Positions 25,409 through 34,111 of a DNA stretch of 64,000 bases are shown piece after piece. Position 1 is the first letter of the stretch. Each line of letters starts with the position of its first letter. A model generated the notes under the pieces. The model saw only the letters and a program-made list of their open reading frames with translations. It was not told the origin of the DNA and ran no database searches. Source of the stretch: an uncultured Candidatus Poseidoniales archaeon (GTDB lineage Archaea; Thermoplasmatota; Poseidoniia; Poseidoniales; Poseidoniaceae); NCBI GenBank assembly GCA_905181785.1, contig CAJIZC010000011.1:21046-85045 (forward strand). The letters run 5' to 3'. The position numbers and the translations under genes are program-made.

Positions 25409-27010
25409 ATGGTCACTGAACGCAAGGAGCAGTGGAACACCCTAAGCGGGCTCAATTTACCGCTTCAAAGCACATCCGAAACGGTTCGTCAAGCAAGTTC
25501 AGAACAAACCGAATTAGGATCAGCAGGAAGCCCGCCGTACACGCGTGGCATCCACTCCACAATGTATCGGTCTCGTTTGTGGACCATGCGACAATATGCG
25601 GGATTCTCGAGTGCATCGGCCACAAACGAACGGTTCAAACTCTTGCTTGAACGTGGGCAAAAAGGACTCTCTGTGGCGTTTGACTTACCGACACAACTTG
25701 GCTTAGATGCTGATGACGAAATGTCATATGGGGAAGTTGGGAAAGTTGGTGTTTCGATTTCACAACTTGACGACATGAGGGAATTGCTCCAAGGCATTCC
25801 GCTGGACAAAGTGAGTACTTCGATGACAATCAACGCTCCAGCAATGGTTCTGCTTGCGATGTACATCGCGGTGGCGGAGGAACAAGGGGTTGCTTCAAGT
25901 GAAGTTCTTGGAACCATTCAAAATGATATTCTCAAGGAATACATCGCACGAGGCACATACGTATTCCCTCCGAAACAAAGCATGCGTTTGATCACGGATA
26001 TCTTCGAATACTGCGCGGCAGAAGTTCCACGTTGGAATACAATCTCAATTTCCGGATACCATATTCGTGAAGCCGGATCCACAGCCGTCCAGGAAGTAGC
26101 CTTTACCTTGGCCAATGCCTTGGAATATGTGGATGCCGCTATTGAGTCAGGTCTGGACATCGATACTTTTGGGCCAAGACTTTCGTTCTTTTTCAATTGC
26201 CATAATGACTTTTTTGAAGAAGCATCCAAGTTTAGAGCAGCCCGTACGCTGTGGTATGAATTGATCAGCGAACGGTACCAGCCGAAAAATCCTAAATCCG
26301 CTATGTTGAGGTTCCACACACAGGTCGCGGGGGTGAGCCTCACGGCCCAACAGCCCCTCAACAACGTGGCAAGGGTAACGATTCAAGCCTTGGCGGCAGT
26401 CTGTGGTGGAACCCAAAGCCTCCACACGAATTCATACGACGAGGCGCTCGGATTGCCTACGGAAAAATCCGCAACTGTGGCCTTGCGAACCCAACAAATT
26501 ATCGCTGAAGAAAGTGGGGCTGCTGATGTTGTGGACCCACTCGGTGGCTCGTACCACGTCGAGCAATTGACAAAGCGCATTCATGATGAAGCATTGGCCC
26601 AAATAAAGACCATTGAGTCCCTTGGAGGTGCCATGAAAGCAATTGAGCAAGGTTGGCAGCAACGTGAAATCCACAACGCAGCCTATGCGCACCTCAATGA
26701 TGTCGAAGCTGGCTCTCGCCTCATTGTAGGCGTCAATCATGGTGTCATGGAAGAAACATCAACGCCAGAAGTGTTGAAACTCGATCCCACGGTTGGCGAA
26801 GCCCAGTGTAAAAAACTGAATGCGTTGCGAAGCAATCGAGACGAACAAGATTGTGAAGGCCACCTGGGCAAGATTCGCGCTGCTGCCGCAGGTGAGAAAA
26901 ACCTCTTCCCGCTCGTCATTGAAGCCGTGAAGGCAGGGTGCACGCTTGGAGAAATTATGCAAGCAATGAAAGATGTGTTTGGCACGTGGATGGCACCGAG
27001 TGGATTCTGA
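25409..27010 (+). CDS. mcmA: Methylmalonyl-CoA mutase, large (catalytic) subunit
   Basis: B12-dependent isomerase of methylmalonyl-CoA and succinyl-CoA, here the archaeal split form holding only the TIM-barrel domain (about 533 residues). Seen: TMYRSRLWTMRQYAGF, GLSVAFDLPTQLGLDAD, MTINAPA, ISGYHIREAG, RFHTQVAGVSLTAQQPLNN, GGTQSLHTNSYDEALGLPT and DPLGGSYHVE. The separate cobalamin-binding subunit is not in the window. ATG 25409 gives a family-like N-terminus; a TTG at 25364 overlapping the FKBP stop is the alternative. The epimerase gene follows after 9 bp, placing both in a propionyl-CoA pathway operon. Confidence 0.94.
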   Translation: MVTERKEQWNTLSGLNLPLQSTSETVRQASSEQTELGSAGSPPYTRGIHSTMYRSRLWTMRQYAGFSSASATNERFKLLLERGQKGLSVAFDLPTQLGLDADDEMSYGEVGKVGVSISQLDDMRELLQGIPLDKVSTSMTINAPAMVLLAMYIAVAEEQGVASSEVLGTIQNDILKEYIARGTYVFPPKQSMRLITDIFEYCAAEVPRWNTISISGYHIREAGSTAVQEVAFTLANALEYVDAAIESGLDIDTFGPRLSFFFNCHNDFFEEASKFRAARTLWYELISERYQPKNPKSAMLRFHTQVAGVSLTAQQPLNNVARVTIQALAAVCGGTQSLHTNSYDEALGLPTEKSATVALRTQQIIAEESGAADVVDPLGGSYHVEQLTKRIHDEALAQIKTIESLGGAMKAIEQGWQQREIHNAAYAHLNDVEAGSRLIVGVNHGVMEETSTPEVLKLDPTVGEAQCKKLNALRSNRDEQDCEGHLGKIRAAAAGEKNLFPLVIEAVKAGCTLGEIMQAMKDVFGTWMAPSGF

Positions 27011-27019
27011 GGTGACGCT

Positions 27020-27460
27020 ATGAAATTTGGACCGATTTATATTGATCATATTGGAATAGCCACAGCGGAATTGGATGGTGCATCTGATTTTTGGAATCTG
27101 CTTGGTCTTGCCCAAGCAGCTGAGGACGAAACGGTCGAAGATCAAGGGGTCACCACCCGTTTTTTTTCAACCTCGCATGAACCTACGAAATCCAGTGCCC
27201 ATCCACCAATGGTTGAACTGCTAGAACCAACATCAGAGGACACCCCAATTGGGCGATTCCTCGCAAAGAGGGGGCCCGGTGTGCAGCAAATTTGCTTCCG
27301 AGTTGGTGATTTACTTGGACTCATTCAGCACCTAAAGGAAAACGGTATCGTCATGATCGATGAGAAACCGAGAATGGGTGCCGGTGGAAAACGAATTGCC
27401 TTTGTACATCCAAAATCGACGGGTGGCGTTCTGGTCGAATTGACAGAATCGCCCCGTTGA
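27020..27460 (+). CDS. mce: Methylmalonyl-CoA epimerase
   Basis: VOC-fold metalloenzyme that interconverts (R)- and (S)-methylmalonyl-CoA, supplying the mutase. Seen: the first metal His in IDHIGIAT, the duplicated beta-alpha-beta layout, GPGVQQICFRVGD in the place of the usual G-x-G-hHHIaf segment, and the terminal HPKSTGGVLVELTE with the metal Glu. The second-repeat His of typical epimerases is Gln in VQQIC, which is slightly unusual. It follows mcmA closely with GAGGTGACG as a probable ribosome-binding site. Length 146 is normal. Confidence 0.9.
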   Translation: MKFGPIYIDHIGIATAELDGASDFWNLLGLAQAAEDETVEDQGVTTRFFSTSHEPTKSSAHPPMVELLEPTSEDTPIGRFLAKRGPGVQQICFRVGDLLGLIQHLKENGIVMIDEKPRMGAGGKRIAFVHPKSTGGVLVELTESPR

Positions 27461-27498
27461 AGGATATTCCATCACCTCAAAGGGTAACCATCATAATC

Positions 27499-27825
27499 GT
27501 GCGCATCAAAGATGCCATCATGCGCACATGTGTTGACACATTCATCGCCTTAGCCCACGTTGATGGGCCTCGGGTACGCAAGGAGGCTCAGTACATCGCT
27601 GACCGCCTTGATGTTCTTCGCCAATCAGGTGCTATTTCGAACGATGCATACCTGGACGCAGGTGCGATACAAGGGGCGTTCAACATGATCGGAAACCTCG
27701 TAGAAATGGGCGTCCCCCAACAAGAAATATTTGAACAACTGAAGCAGCAACTGATTCGAGCGTGCCATCTTGAGGAGAAACATCCTGGCCTCGATTCAGC
27801 AGTTGAATCTGGTAGAGCATCGTGA
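27499..27825 (+). CDS. Small helical protein of unknown function
   Basis: About 108-122 residues, depending on start: TTG 27457 (overlapping the epimerase stop), GTG 27499 or ATG 27520. Predicted mostly helical, with a segment DTFIALAHVDGPRVRKEAQYIADRL that resembles TerB-like or acidic-loop helical pairs, followed by amphipathic helices. No Cys pairs or catalytic motif. It sits between the epimerase and the ABC transporter genes on the same strand, so it is probably part of that transcript. Unrecognised. Confidence 0.55.
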   Translation: MRIKDAIMRTCVDTFIALAHVDGPRVRKEAQYIADRLDVLRQSGAISNDAYLDAGAIQGAFNMIGNLVEMGVPQQEIFEQLKQQLIRACHLEEKHPGLDSAVESGRAS

Positions 27826-27835
27826 GGTGAAAAAC

Positions 27836-28669
27836 ATGCAACCGCTGTTAACGCTGACCAGTGTGTCGAAATCCTTCGGTGATTTGCAAGCTCTTGACAG
27901 GGTTGACCTCGATATCAACGCGGGTGAAGTTGTAGGCCTTGTAGGCAGCAATGGTGCTGGAAAAACAACCCTTCTCCGGCTTATGGCGGGTGTGTATACG
28001 CCAACTTCTGGAACAGTGTTGCTCGCAGACGGCAATCCAGTTACAAAAATGCGACAAGCCCTCGGCGTGGTGCCAGAGTCCACTGGCCTTTACTCTAGAC
28101 TCACTGCATGGGAAAATATACGTTACCACTCAAGAATGCACGGCATTTCTGACAAGGATGCTTGGGCCCGTACAGCCAAGTTCGCACAACACCTCGACAT
28201 GGTGGACAGTCTGGGCCGTCACACCAAGGGATTTAGCCGTGGTATGCGCCAGAAGACTGCTTTACTGAGAGCCTTGGCCCACGGTCCGTCCATTCTTCTC
28301 CTTGACGAACCCACTGCAGGGTTAGACATCACGAGCGCAAGAACCGTGAGAAGGTTGGTCCACCAGTTGAAAAACGAGGGCGGAACGGTGATTTATTCCA
28401 CACACCAACTTGCAGAAGCCGAACAAGTTTGCGACCGCATCGTCATCGTCCACAACGGTGAAGTTCGTGCTGATGGATCCCCCGAAGAACTTCTCAAGTC
28501 AACCAATTCAACTTCCTTAGAGGATGCATACGTCGCCCTCACTAAAGACACCGCGAGGCAACGGCAAGAAGATGACGAGAAGGAAGGACGATTCACAGGC
28601 ATGTGGCGATCTTTTTTCACACCAAAACCACCAGCAACACCCGCTTTGGAGGTGAATGAAGATGAGTGA
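27836..28669 (+). CDS. ABC transporter ATP-binding protein (NatA-like)
   Basis: ATPase subunit of an ABC-2 type exporter. Seen: Walker A GSNGAGKT at residues 37-44, a Q-loop replaced by VPEST at the usual place, signature FSRGMRQK, Walker B ILLLDEPTAGLD and the H-loop in YSTHQL. A C-terminal extension of about 55 residues is charged and ends in a Pro-rich tail. ATG 27836 is chosen because GAGGTGA lies 7 bp upstream; the longer frame overlaps the preceding gene without support. It overlaps the permease gene by 8-14 bp. Confidence 0.93.
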   Translation: MQPLLTLTSVSKSFGDLQALDRVDLDINAGEVVGLVGSNGAGKTTLLRLMAGVYTPTSGTVLLADGNPVTKMRQALGVVPESTGLYSRLTAWENIRYHSRMHGISDKDAWARTAKFAQHLDMVDSLGRHTKGFSRGMRQKTALLRALAHGPSILLLDEPTAGLDITSARTVRRLVHQLKNEGGTVIYSTHQLAEAEQVCDRIVIVHNGEVRADGSPEELLKSTNSTSLEDAYVALTKDTARQRQEDDEKEGRFTGMWRSFFTPKPPATPALEVNEDE

Positions 28670-29882
28670 ATTGACAACCTATCGCATCAAGGCAATTGCG
28701 AAGAAGGAGCTGGTGGAATTTGTTCGCGATTGGCGGACCATCATGGCCATCATCGTCATTCCTTTGCTGATGTTCCCATTGCTGTTCATTCTCTTTCCTG
28801 TGCTTTTGGAATCTGAAGCTGCGGAATTAGACGCTCTTGAGTTAACGGTCATTGTCCAAACCGATTTGATGGAACCAAGCCTTGAACAAGCGATCCACAA
28901 TGTAAGCATACAGATTGTCTACGAAGAATTACCAAACCTGACCGTGCTCTCAGAACCAGGTGAAGATTTAGACCGCGTTCGAAACTTGTCTGTTGACGCA
29001 GTGCTAAGGTTTGAACAAGATAATTCAACATGGAACTATGCCATTTTGCATCTTTCGACGTCAGAGCGTTCCAACGAAGCTTGGAACAGGTTGCTCGATG
29101 CCCTAAGCACTTGGGAATCCGAAGAAGTCGAACGAAGGATTGTCGATTCAGGCCTTGATGTCAACACAACCCTTGATCCATTGCGTTGGGATGGTGACGT
29201 AAGCCAAAGCGATGTGGCAACCAGTGGAGAACAAGCAGGCATGCTTTTGTCCCTGTTCATTCCGTTGGTTCTTGCCATTTGGACCTATTCCAGTGCACTG
29301 CAACCATCCATTGACATGACCGCTGGTGAGCGGGAGAGAGGTACGCTGGAAGCCCTCCTGTGCCTGCCTTGCACAAGGATGGAATTGCTGCTCGGGAAAT
29401 GGGTCGCGGTCGCCACAATTACCGGTGTAGGCGTGGTCTTGCAAATCTGTGGGCTCTTGTTTGCCATTGGCTATCTTGCGTCGTCCAGCGTGATTGGCTT
29501 GCCCGAACTCTCTGTTTTGACCGTTGCATTAATTGTGGCAGCGATTTTGTTGTTTGCAATCATGGTGGTAGCCATAGAACTGGCCTTAGCCATGCGCTCT
29601 CACAGCGTCAAAGAGGCAGGATCAATATTGGCACCAATGCTGTTGCTGATTGTCTTCCCAGCGTTGTTCACACAGGTCATTAACCTCGACGGCATTGAAT
29701 CGTTTTGGTTCGCTATACCAGTCGTTAACATCCTGTTGGCACTTCGCGAACTGCTGATGAACAGAGTCATCGCAGAACACATCCTCATTTGGGCAGGCAC
29801 AAGCATCGTCTATGCAGCATTAGCAGCCTACTATGCAAGCAGGCAGTTCAACCGAGAAGACATTGTGACAAGTCTTTCTTAA
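28662..29882 (+). CDS. ABC-2 type permease (NatB-like)
   Basis: Membrane partner of the ATPase just upstream. Seen: the N-terminal cytoplasmic helix with IKAIAKKELVEFVRDWRT, a first transmembrane segment (about residues 25-48), a large extracytoplasmic domain of about 150 residues, then five hydrophobic segments from about 185 to 400 with the motif TAGERERGTLEALLCLP typical of NatB/ABC-2 permeases. The family exports sodium, lipids or drugs; the substrate is unknown here. ATG 28662 has GGAGGTGA upstream. Its stop lies immediately before the convergent aminotransferase stop. Confidence 0.9.
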   Translation: MSELTTYRIKAIAKKELVEFVRDWRTIMAIIVIPLLMFPLLFILFPVLLESEAAELDALELTVIVQTDLMEPSLEQAIHNVSIQIVYEELPNLTVLSEPGEDLDRVRNLSVDAVLRFEQDNSTWNYAILHLSTSERSNEAWNRLLDALSTWESEEVERRIVDSGLDVNTTLDPLRWDGDVSQSDVATSGEQAGMLLSLFIPLVLAIWTYSSALQPSIDMTAGERERGTLEALLCLPCTRMELLLGKWVAVATITGVGVVLQICGLLFAIGYLASSSVIGLPELSVLTVALIVAAILLFAIMVVAIELALAMRSHSVKEAGSILAPMLLLIVFPALFTQVINLDGIESFWFAIPVVNILLALRELLMNRVIAEHILIWAGTSIVYAALAAYYASRQFNREDIVTSLS

Positions 29883-31385
29883 TCAAGCAGAGAACGCTAC
29901 AAAGGAATCCCTTACCACATCGATGATGAGGTCGATTTCTTCTGAAGTGATGGAAAAGTGCGGGGTGAACCTTAGCGCATTGCTTCCACCATGAATGACG
30001 CCTAATCCGTGACGACGGCACCATGGTTCAACGGCGTCAAATCCAACGACTGGAAATTGTTCCGGCACGAGTTCAGCACTGAGGAGAAGCCCTGTTCCTT
30101 GCACTTTCGTAATGATGCCTGGCATTTCTTCGCCCAGTGCAATGAGTTTCTCGACAAATTCGTCACCACGATCTTTGATGTTGGCTCGCAGTTCGGGAGT
30201 CATGCTATCAAGCACAGCGCAAGCCGTTTCGAGCGCTCTTGGATTTGTTGTCATCGTGTTGCCATAGATTCCGACCACGTAGTTGTCAGCAGCCCGTTCA
30301 TTCATTCCAAGAACGGAGAGTGGATACTGTCCTGCGTTCAGTGCCTTGGACCATGTTTCGAGGTCAGGGACCTCTGCATCTTGGAACCCGTCATAATCAA
30401 TAATGGACAAGCATCCTTGGCCACGGATCCCTGCTTGGATGGAATCGACCAACAGCATTGAACCGTGTTCAAGGGTGAGACGACGAGCAGCATCGTAAAA
30501 TTCACGGTCAACGCATGCTCCGGGATTGCCTTCGCCCTGAACCGGCTCAATGGCCATCAATTCAATGAACCAATTTTCATCATCTGCGCGCTGAAACATT
30601 GCCTCGAGAGATGCAATATCATTTGCGGGAACAAGAAGCAAATTATCTCGGTCCCTGAAAGTTGCTAGGTTTTTGTCGTATGAACCCTTACACGAATGGG
30701 ATATTTGGGCAGGTCGGTCTGTGCGACCGTGGAAGGCTTTTTCGATGGCAAGAAGTTTGATTTCTTTTCCTTCGTGCTTCCCACCAGGCCCTGTGTGGGT
30801 GCGTGCATTGACATCTGCAATTCGAAGGCTGACCGTTACGGATTCTGAACCGCTGTTCATGCAAATAAATTTGGTAAAGGGGCAAAAACCACGCGTGTGG
30901 CCAAGTTCTCGCTCGAGACGTTCAGCAAGGCGCTTTTGACTGAAGGAAGGCGTCATAACATTGGCCATGACCCAATTTCCAGACATGGCTTCGATGACGG
31001 CTTCAGGGCCATGCCCTGCGCCAAGCATGCCGTAGCCGCCGTTGTCGTGCAGTACAGCACCGTAAGCGGTGACAATCCACGGTCCTCGTCCTGCAAGGGC
31101 AATGTATGGATTCACAGTAGCAGGCGCGTAGAAATTTACGTAATCATGTTGGAGAACCTTGACAAGTTCTGCCTCTGTGTGTTGAAGGGTTTCGAGGCCA
31201 AACTCAGATACAACCTCGTCAAACCGTGTTGTCGCTTCGGCGATGGCTTGAGTGAGCTTTGGATCAAGTTCACAAAAGCGTGCAATGACCTCATCAGACA
31301 GCCCTTTTGTGTCCATTTCCCCCGTATTCAAACGGAGGTTTTGCAGGTGCTCAAGTGCTTCATGAGGTTGCAACTTTGCTGTCAT
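29883..31385 (-). CDS. Class III (PLP) aminotransferase
   Basis: PLP enzyme of about 500 residues. Seen: an N-terminal helical segment (about 1-70); the GGYGMLGAGHGPEAVIEAM and MNSGSESVTVSLRIA phosphate-site regions; AFHGRTDRP; IEPVQGEGN; LLVDSIQAGIRGQG with Asp for the pyridine nitrogen; and the Schiff-base Lys in WSKALNAGQYPLSVLG. Family members act on omega-amino groups (ornithine, GABA, lysine, beta-alanine); the specificity is not readable. The start at ATG 31385 excludes a 76-codon upstream extension that runs through the regulatory region. Divergent from the RHH gene. Confidence 0.88.
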   Translation of the reverse strand: MTAKLQPHEALEHLQNLRLNTGEMDTKGLSDEVIARFCELDPKLTQAIAEATTRFDEVVSEFGLETLQHTEAELVKVLQHDYVNFYAPATVNPYIALAGRGPWIVTAYGAVLHDNGGYGMLGAGHGPEAVIEAMSGNWVMANVMTPSFSQKRLAERLERELGHTRGFCPFTKFICMNSGSESVTVSLRIADVNARTHTGPGGKHEGKEIKLLAIEKAFHGRTDRPAQISHSCKGSYDKNLATFRDRDNLLLVPANDIASLEAMFQRADDENWFIELMAIEPVQGEGNPGACVDREFYDAARRLTLEHGSMLLVDSIQAGIRGQGCLSIIDYDGFQDAEVPDLETWSKALNAGQYPLSVLGMNERAADNYVVGIYGNTMTTNPRALETACAVLDSMTPELRANIKDRGDEFVEKLIALGEEMPGIITKVQGTGLLLSAELVPEQFPVVGFDAVEPWCRRHGLGVIHGGSNALRFTPHFSITSEEIDLIIDVVRDSFVAFSA

Positions 31386-31485
31386 CAAGGTGATGTCCCA
31401 TACGGGATGACTTGAACATTCGCTTGTCCGGAGATGGGAAGGGGCTATCTTCAAATCAAGAATGACTCTTCCATTCAAGCAGGAA

Positions 31486-31514
31486 TAATACTCAGGTAAT
31501 ACTAGGGTAATACT
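31486..31514. promoter_or_regulatory. Triple TAATACT operator-like array, 11-bp period
   Basis: TAATACT occurs at 31486-31492, 31497-31503 and 31508-31514, each exactly 11 bp from the next, so all lie on one face of the helix. The second and third copies extend to GGTAATACT. The third overlaps the likely TATA element of the RHH gene. This is a probable cooperative site for an RHH dimer, most simply the one encoded just downstream. Confidence 0.6.
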
Positions 31515-31518
31515 TAAA
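31511..31518 (+). promoter_or_regulatory. Probable TATA box of the RHH-folE-que operon
   Basis: TACTTAAA is centred about 27 bp upstream of ATG 31542, implying a leaderless transcript. It overlaps the third TAATACT repeat, so repressor binding would exclude TBP. Confidence 0.45.
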
Positions 31519-31541
31519 CAGTGGTCATTCAACCCCAGAAC

Positions 31542-31712
31542 ATGCCCAAAATATCTCTGGACATGCCAGCCGAGTTGGTTGAAGATTTGCGAAAGCATGT
31601 TGGCGATGATCACAAGTTCGTGAGCCTAGCTGATGCCGTTCGCACAGCTTGCCGGAAACTCCTCGACCAGTTGGATGAGATTGATGCACGACACGGGCGT
31701 CAGGTGGAATGA
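31542..31712 (+). CDS. Ribbon-helix-helix regulator (CopG/NikR-type N-domain)
   Basis: A 56-residue protein. Seen: the beta strand PKISLDMPAELVEDL, then a helix and FVSLADAVRTACRKLLDQL, the classic RHH strand-helix-turn-helix. There is no C-terminal metal or ligand domain. It begins 28 bp after three phased TAATACT repeats and precedes folE by 3 bp, so it probably autoregulates the preQ0 operon. ATG 31542 starts directly at the RHH strand; a GTG at 31521 would add seven residues. Confidence 0.82.
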   Translation: MPKISLDMPAELVEDLRKHVGDDHKFVSLADAVRTACRKLLDQLDEIDARHGRQVE

Positions 31713-31715
31713 AAC

Positions 31716-32285
31716 ATGGTAACACGAACAGAAGCAGAACAAGCCGTATTGACCCTCTTGGGTTACTTGGAAGACGATCCACAACGCGAAGGGTTGGCTA
31801 AGACCCCCCAGCGTGTAATCGATTCATGGGACGAATTGTTTGCAGGATACAATCTAAAGGCTGCTGATCTTCTTGATTCAACATTTAACGGCGAGGGTTA
31901 TGACGGAATTGTGCTGTTGCGCGACATAGAATTCCATTCAACCTGCGAGCATCATCTTCAACCGTTTAATGGGCGCGCCCATATTGCATACATTCCGGTC
32001 GAACGGATTGTTGGCATCAGCAAATTAGCCCGCATCATTGATTTGCACGCTCGCCGCCTTCAAAACCAGGAACGAATCACAAAAGGCATTGCTGATGATC
32101 TGGAGAAGCATTTGGCCCCGCTTGGTGCCGCCGTCATCATCGAAGCATCTCATGGCTGCATGCGCTGCCGCGGTGTGAAAAAGCAAAATTCAGTGATGAC
32201 AACCTCCGCCATGCGAGGCGTGTTCTTCGAACGACCAGAAGCACGTCAAGAGCTCATGCAATTGATTCAAGCCCGCCCCTTGTGA
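31716..32285 (+). CDS. folE: GTP cyclohydrolase I
   Basis: Converts GTP to 7,8-dihydroneopterin triphosphate, the entry step for 7-deazaguanine (preQ0) and folate synthesis. Seen: zinc ligands in HSTCEHHLQPF (Cys and His) and GCMRCRGV (Cys), plus the VGISKLARI motif and the C-terminal TSAMRG. This is the bacterial/eukaryotic type I enzyme, whereas many archaea use the unrelated MptA. It follows the RHH gene by 3 bp and precedes queE, so here preQ0 supply is the likely main role. Length 189 is normal. Confidence 0.95.
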   Translation: MVTRTEAEQAVLTLLGYLEDDPQREGLAKTPQRVIDSWDELFAGYNLKAADLLDSTFNGEGYDGIVLLRDIEFHSTCEHHLQPFNGRAHIAYIPVERIVGISKLARIIDLHARRLQNQERITKGIADDLEKHLAPLGAAVIIEASHGCMRCRGVKKQNSVMTTSAMRGVFFERPEARQELMQLIQARPL

Positions 32286-32294
32286 AGTGAGTCA

Positions 32295-32957
32295 ATGAGC
32301 GATGAAGAGTCCTGCCACATCGCTGGGGATGCGCCAGTGGACAATCCAACAGACCTGGCAATGGTCTATCCGATTGTCGAGATTTTTCATTCGGTACAAG
32401 GAGAAGGGTTTCACGCCGGTATACCGCACGTATTCGTTCGATTGGGAACATGCAATTTGCGTTGCGAGTGGTGCGATACGGACTTTATGACCTTCAAAAA
32501 CATGAATGCAATTGACATTCTTGCCGAAATTATGGCGTTTGATTGCAAGCGAATCATCTTCACCGGAGGGGAGCCGATGCTTCACGATCTGTGGCCCCTT
32601 CACCGGCTGTTGAAAGCACGCGGTTACGTTTTATCAGTGGAAACGAACGGAACCATTGAAATCCCTGAGGGATTGATTGATTGGATTTGCGTTTCCCCAA
32701 AAGACCAGATGTACCCAGATGTCAAAATACGCCAGCGAACGGGGGACGAACTCAAATGCGTCTATGTCGGCCAAGACCTAGAAATATACAGCGGTCTGCA
32801 ACAAGGGTTCAAACATCATTTCCTTCAACCGTGCTACATGGACACCGAGAGTGTGGAATGGAACGGTAAGAACTTCGCCGAAACCGAAGCGGTCGTCAAA
32901 ACGAACGCTCCGTGGCGTTTAAGTCTACAAACACACAAATGGATGGGTGTGGATTAA
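32295..32957 (+). CDS. queE: 7-carboxy-7-deazaguanine synthase
   Basis: Radical-SAM enzyme that contracts 6-carboxytetrahydropterin to 7-carboxy-7-deazaguanine. Seen: the cluster motif C-x3-C-x2-C in CNLRCEWCDTDF, preceded by the family signature FHSVQGEGFHAG, then FTGGEPMLH and VETNGT. Length 220 is normal for QueE. Its TAA stop shares one base with the queC/msrB ATG (TAATG), so the two are coupled. GTGAAGTGAG upstream may serve as ribosome-binding site. Confidence 0.95.
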   Translation: MSDEESCHIAGDAPVDNPTDLAMVYPIVEIFHSVQGEGFHAGIPHVFVRLGTCNLRCEWCDTDFMTFKNMNAIDILAEIMAFDCKRIIFTGGEPMLHDLWPLHRLLKARGYVLSVETNGTIEIPEGLIDWICVSPKDQMYPDVKIRQRTGDELKCVYVGQDLEIYSGLQQGFKHHFLQPCYMDTESVEWNGKNFAETEAVVKTNAPWRLSLQTHKWMGVD

Positions 32958-34111
32958 TGTCAAAGCGCTCTGTCATGGCCCTTTCTGGAGGCATGGATTC
33001 TACGGCGTTGCTGGTTCGCCTTTTGGCTGATGGCTCAAAGGTCAGTTGTATCTCATACAGATACGGTCAAAAGCACAGCGTCGAGCTCCAAAGGGCTCAA
33101 CAAAACATCGAATATCTACGTTCTAAAGGAGCCAGCGTAGATCATACTGTAGTGGATTTAACCGGTGCAATGAGCCTGTTTGATTCCGCTTTGCTTGATG
33201 GAGGAGCGGAAATCCCTGAAGGCCACTATGAAGAAGAGCAAATGAAGGCCACGGTTGTACCAAATCGAAACGCTATTTTTGCATCAATTCTCTATGGTCA
33301 CGCCCTTTCGATTTCCTCAAGGGAATCCACTGACGTTTCGATTGCACTGGGTGTTCATTCGGGTGACCATGAAATATACCCCGATTGTCGTCCGGAATTT
33401 TACACTGCATTGGAACACGCCTTTGCAATTGGTAACTGGGACAGCGAACGGGTGAGGTTTGAACTTCCTTATTTGAACGGAAATAAGGTGACCATCTTGA
33501 AAGATGCACTAAGGGCTTGCGATCTGCTTGAACTGAATTTTGACAAGGTGTTTGAGAACACAATCACCTCCTACAATCCAGATGAAAACGGCCGGAGTTC
33601 GGGGCGAAGCGGCTCAGATGTTGAACGCATATTAGCCTTCAATGCGCTGGATTTAGTTGATCCTATCGAATATGTTGAACCTTGGGGGGTCGTTCTGAAA
33701 GCAGCCCTAGAAACTGAGCGGAAGCACAAAGATGCTTACTACAAGGAAAAATTATCAGAGTTGCAATACCATGTCACGCGCAACAGCGGGACTGAGCAAG
33801 CCTTCACGGGAATCTATTGGGACGAGAAACGCAAGGGCACATACACATGCGTCTGCTGTGGCCATGTTCTCTTCACATCGGCTATGAAGTTTGATTCAGG
33901 CTGTGGCTGGCCCTCATTCCACAGCGAGCACGGAAGAGCTGGTATCGTTCAAATTGAGGATCGTACTTTTGGCATGCTCCGGGTTGAAGTCCGCTGCACC
34001 AAATGTGATGCTCACCTCGGGCACATCTTTGAAGATGGGCCACGAAAGCATGGAGGCAACAGATATTGCATCAATTCAGCATCATTGAACTTCGAGGAGA
34101 TGGAAGAATGA
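32957..34111 (+). CDS. QueC-MsrB fusion (preQ0 synthase plus methionine-R-sulfoxide reductase)
   Basis: One 384-residue frame. Residues 1-255 are QueC: PP-loop SGGMDS (10-15), YRYGQKHS, VPNRNAIFASILYGHA, GVHSGDHEIYPDCRPEF. QueC normally ends with four zinc cysteines (SCY...PCGxCxxC), but here the equivalent residues are Ser205, Ser215, Ser218 and Asp221. From about 262 a full MsrB follows: SELQYHVTRNSGTEQAFTG, Cys298/Cys301 and Cys347/Cys350 for zinc, Cys316 in DSGCGWPSF, and catalytic Cys371 in RYCINSASL. No stop or frameshift separates the parts. It overlaps queE by 1 bp and queD by 4 bp. QueC makes preQ0; MsrB repairs oxidised methionine. Confidence 0.93.
   Translation: MSKRSVMALSGGMDSTALLVRLLADGSKVSCISYRYGQKHSVELQRAQQNIEYLRSKGASVDHTVVDLTGAMSLFDSALLDGGAEIPEGHYEEEQMKATVVPNRNAIFASILYGHALSISSRESTDVSIALGVHSGDHEIYPDCRPEFYTALEHAFAIGNWDSERVRFELPYLNGNKVTILKDALRACDLLELNFDKVFENTITSYNPDENGRSSGRSGSDVERILAFNALDLVDPIEYVEPWGVVLKAALETERKHKDAYYKEKLSELQYHVTRNSGTEQAFTGIYWDEKRKGTYTCVCCGHVLFTSAMKFDSGCGWPSFHSEHGRAGIVQIEDRTFGMLRVEVRCTKCDAHLGHIFEDGPRKHGGNRYCINSASLNFEEMEE

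Noticed and set aside
31386..31613. 76-codon N-terminal extension of the aminotransferase
   Set aside because: It would cover the TAATACT array and the RHH promoter, and its sequence is unlike class III aminotransferases.
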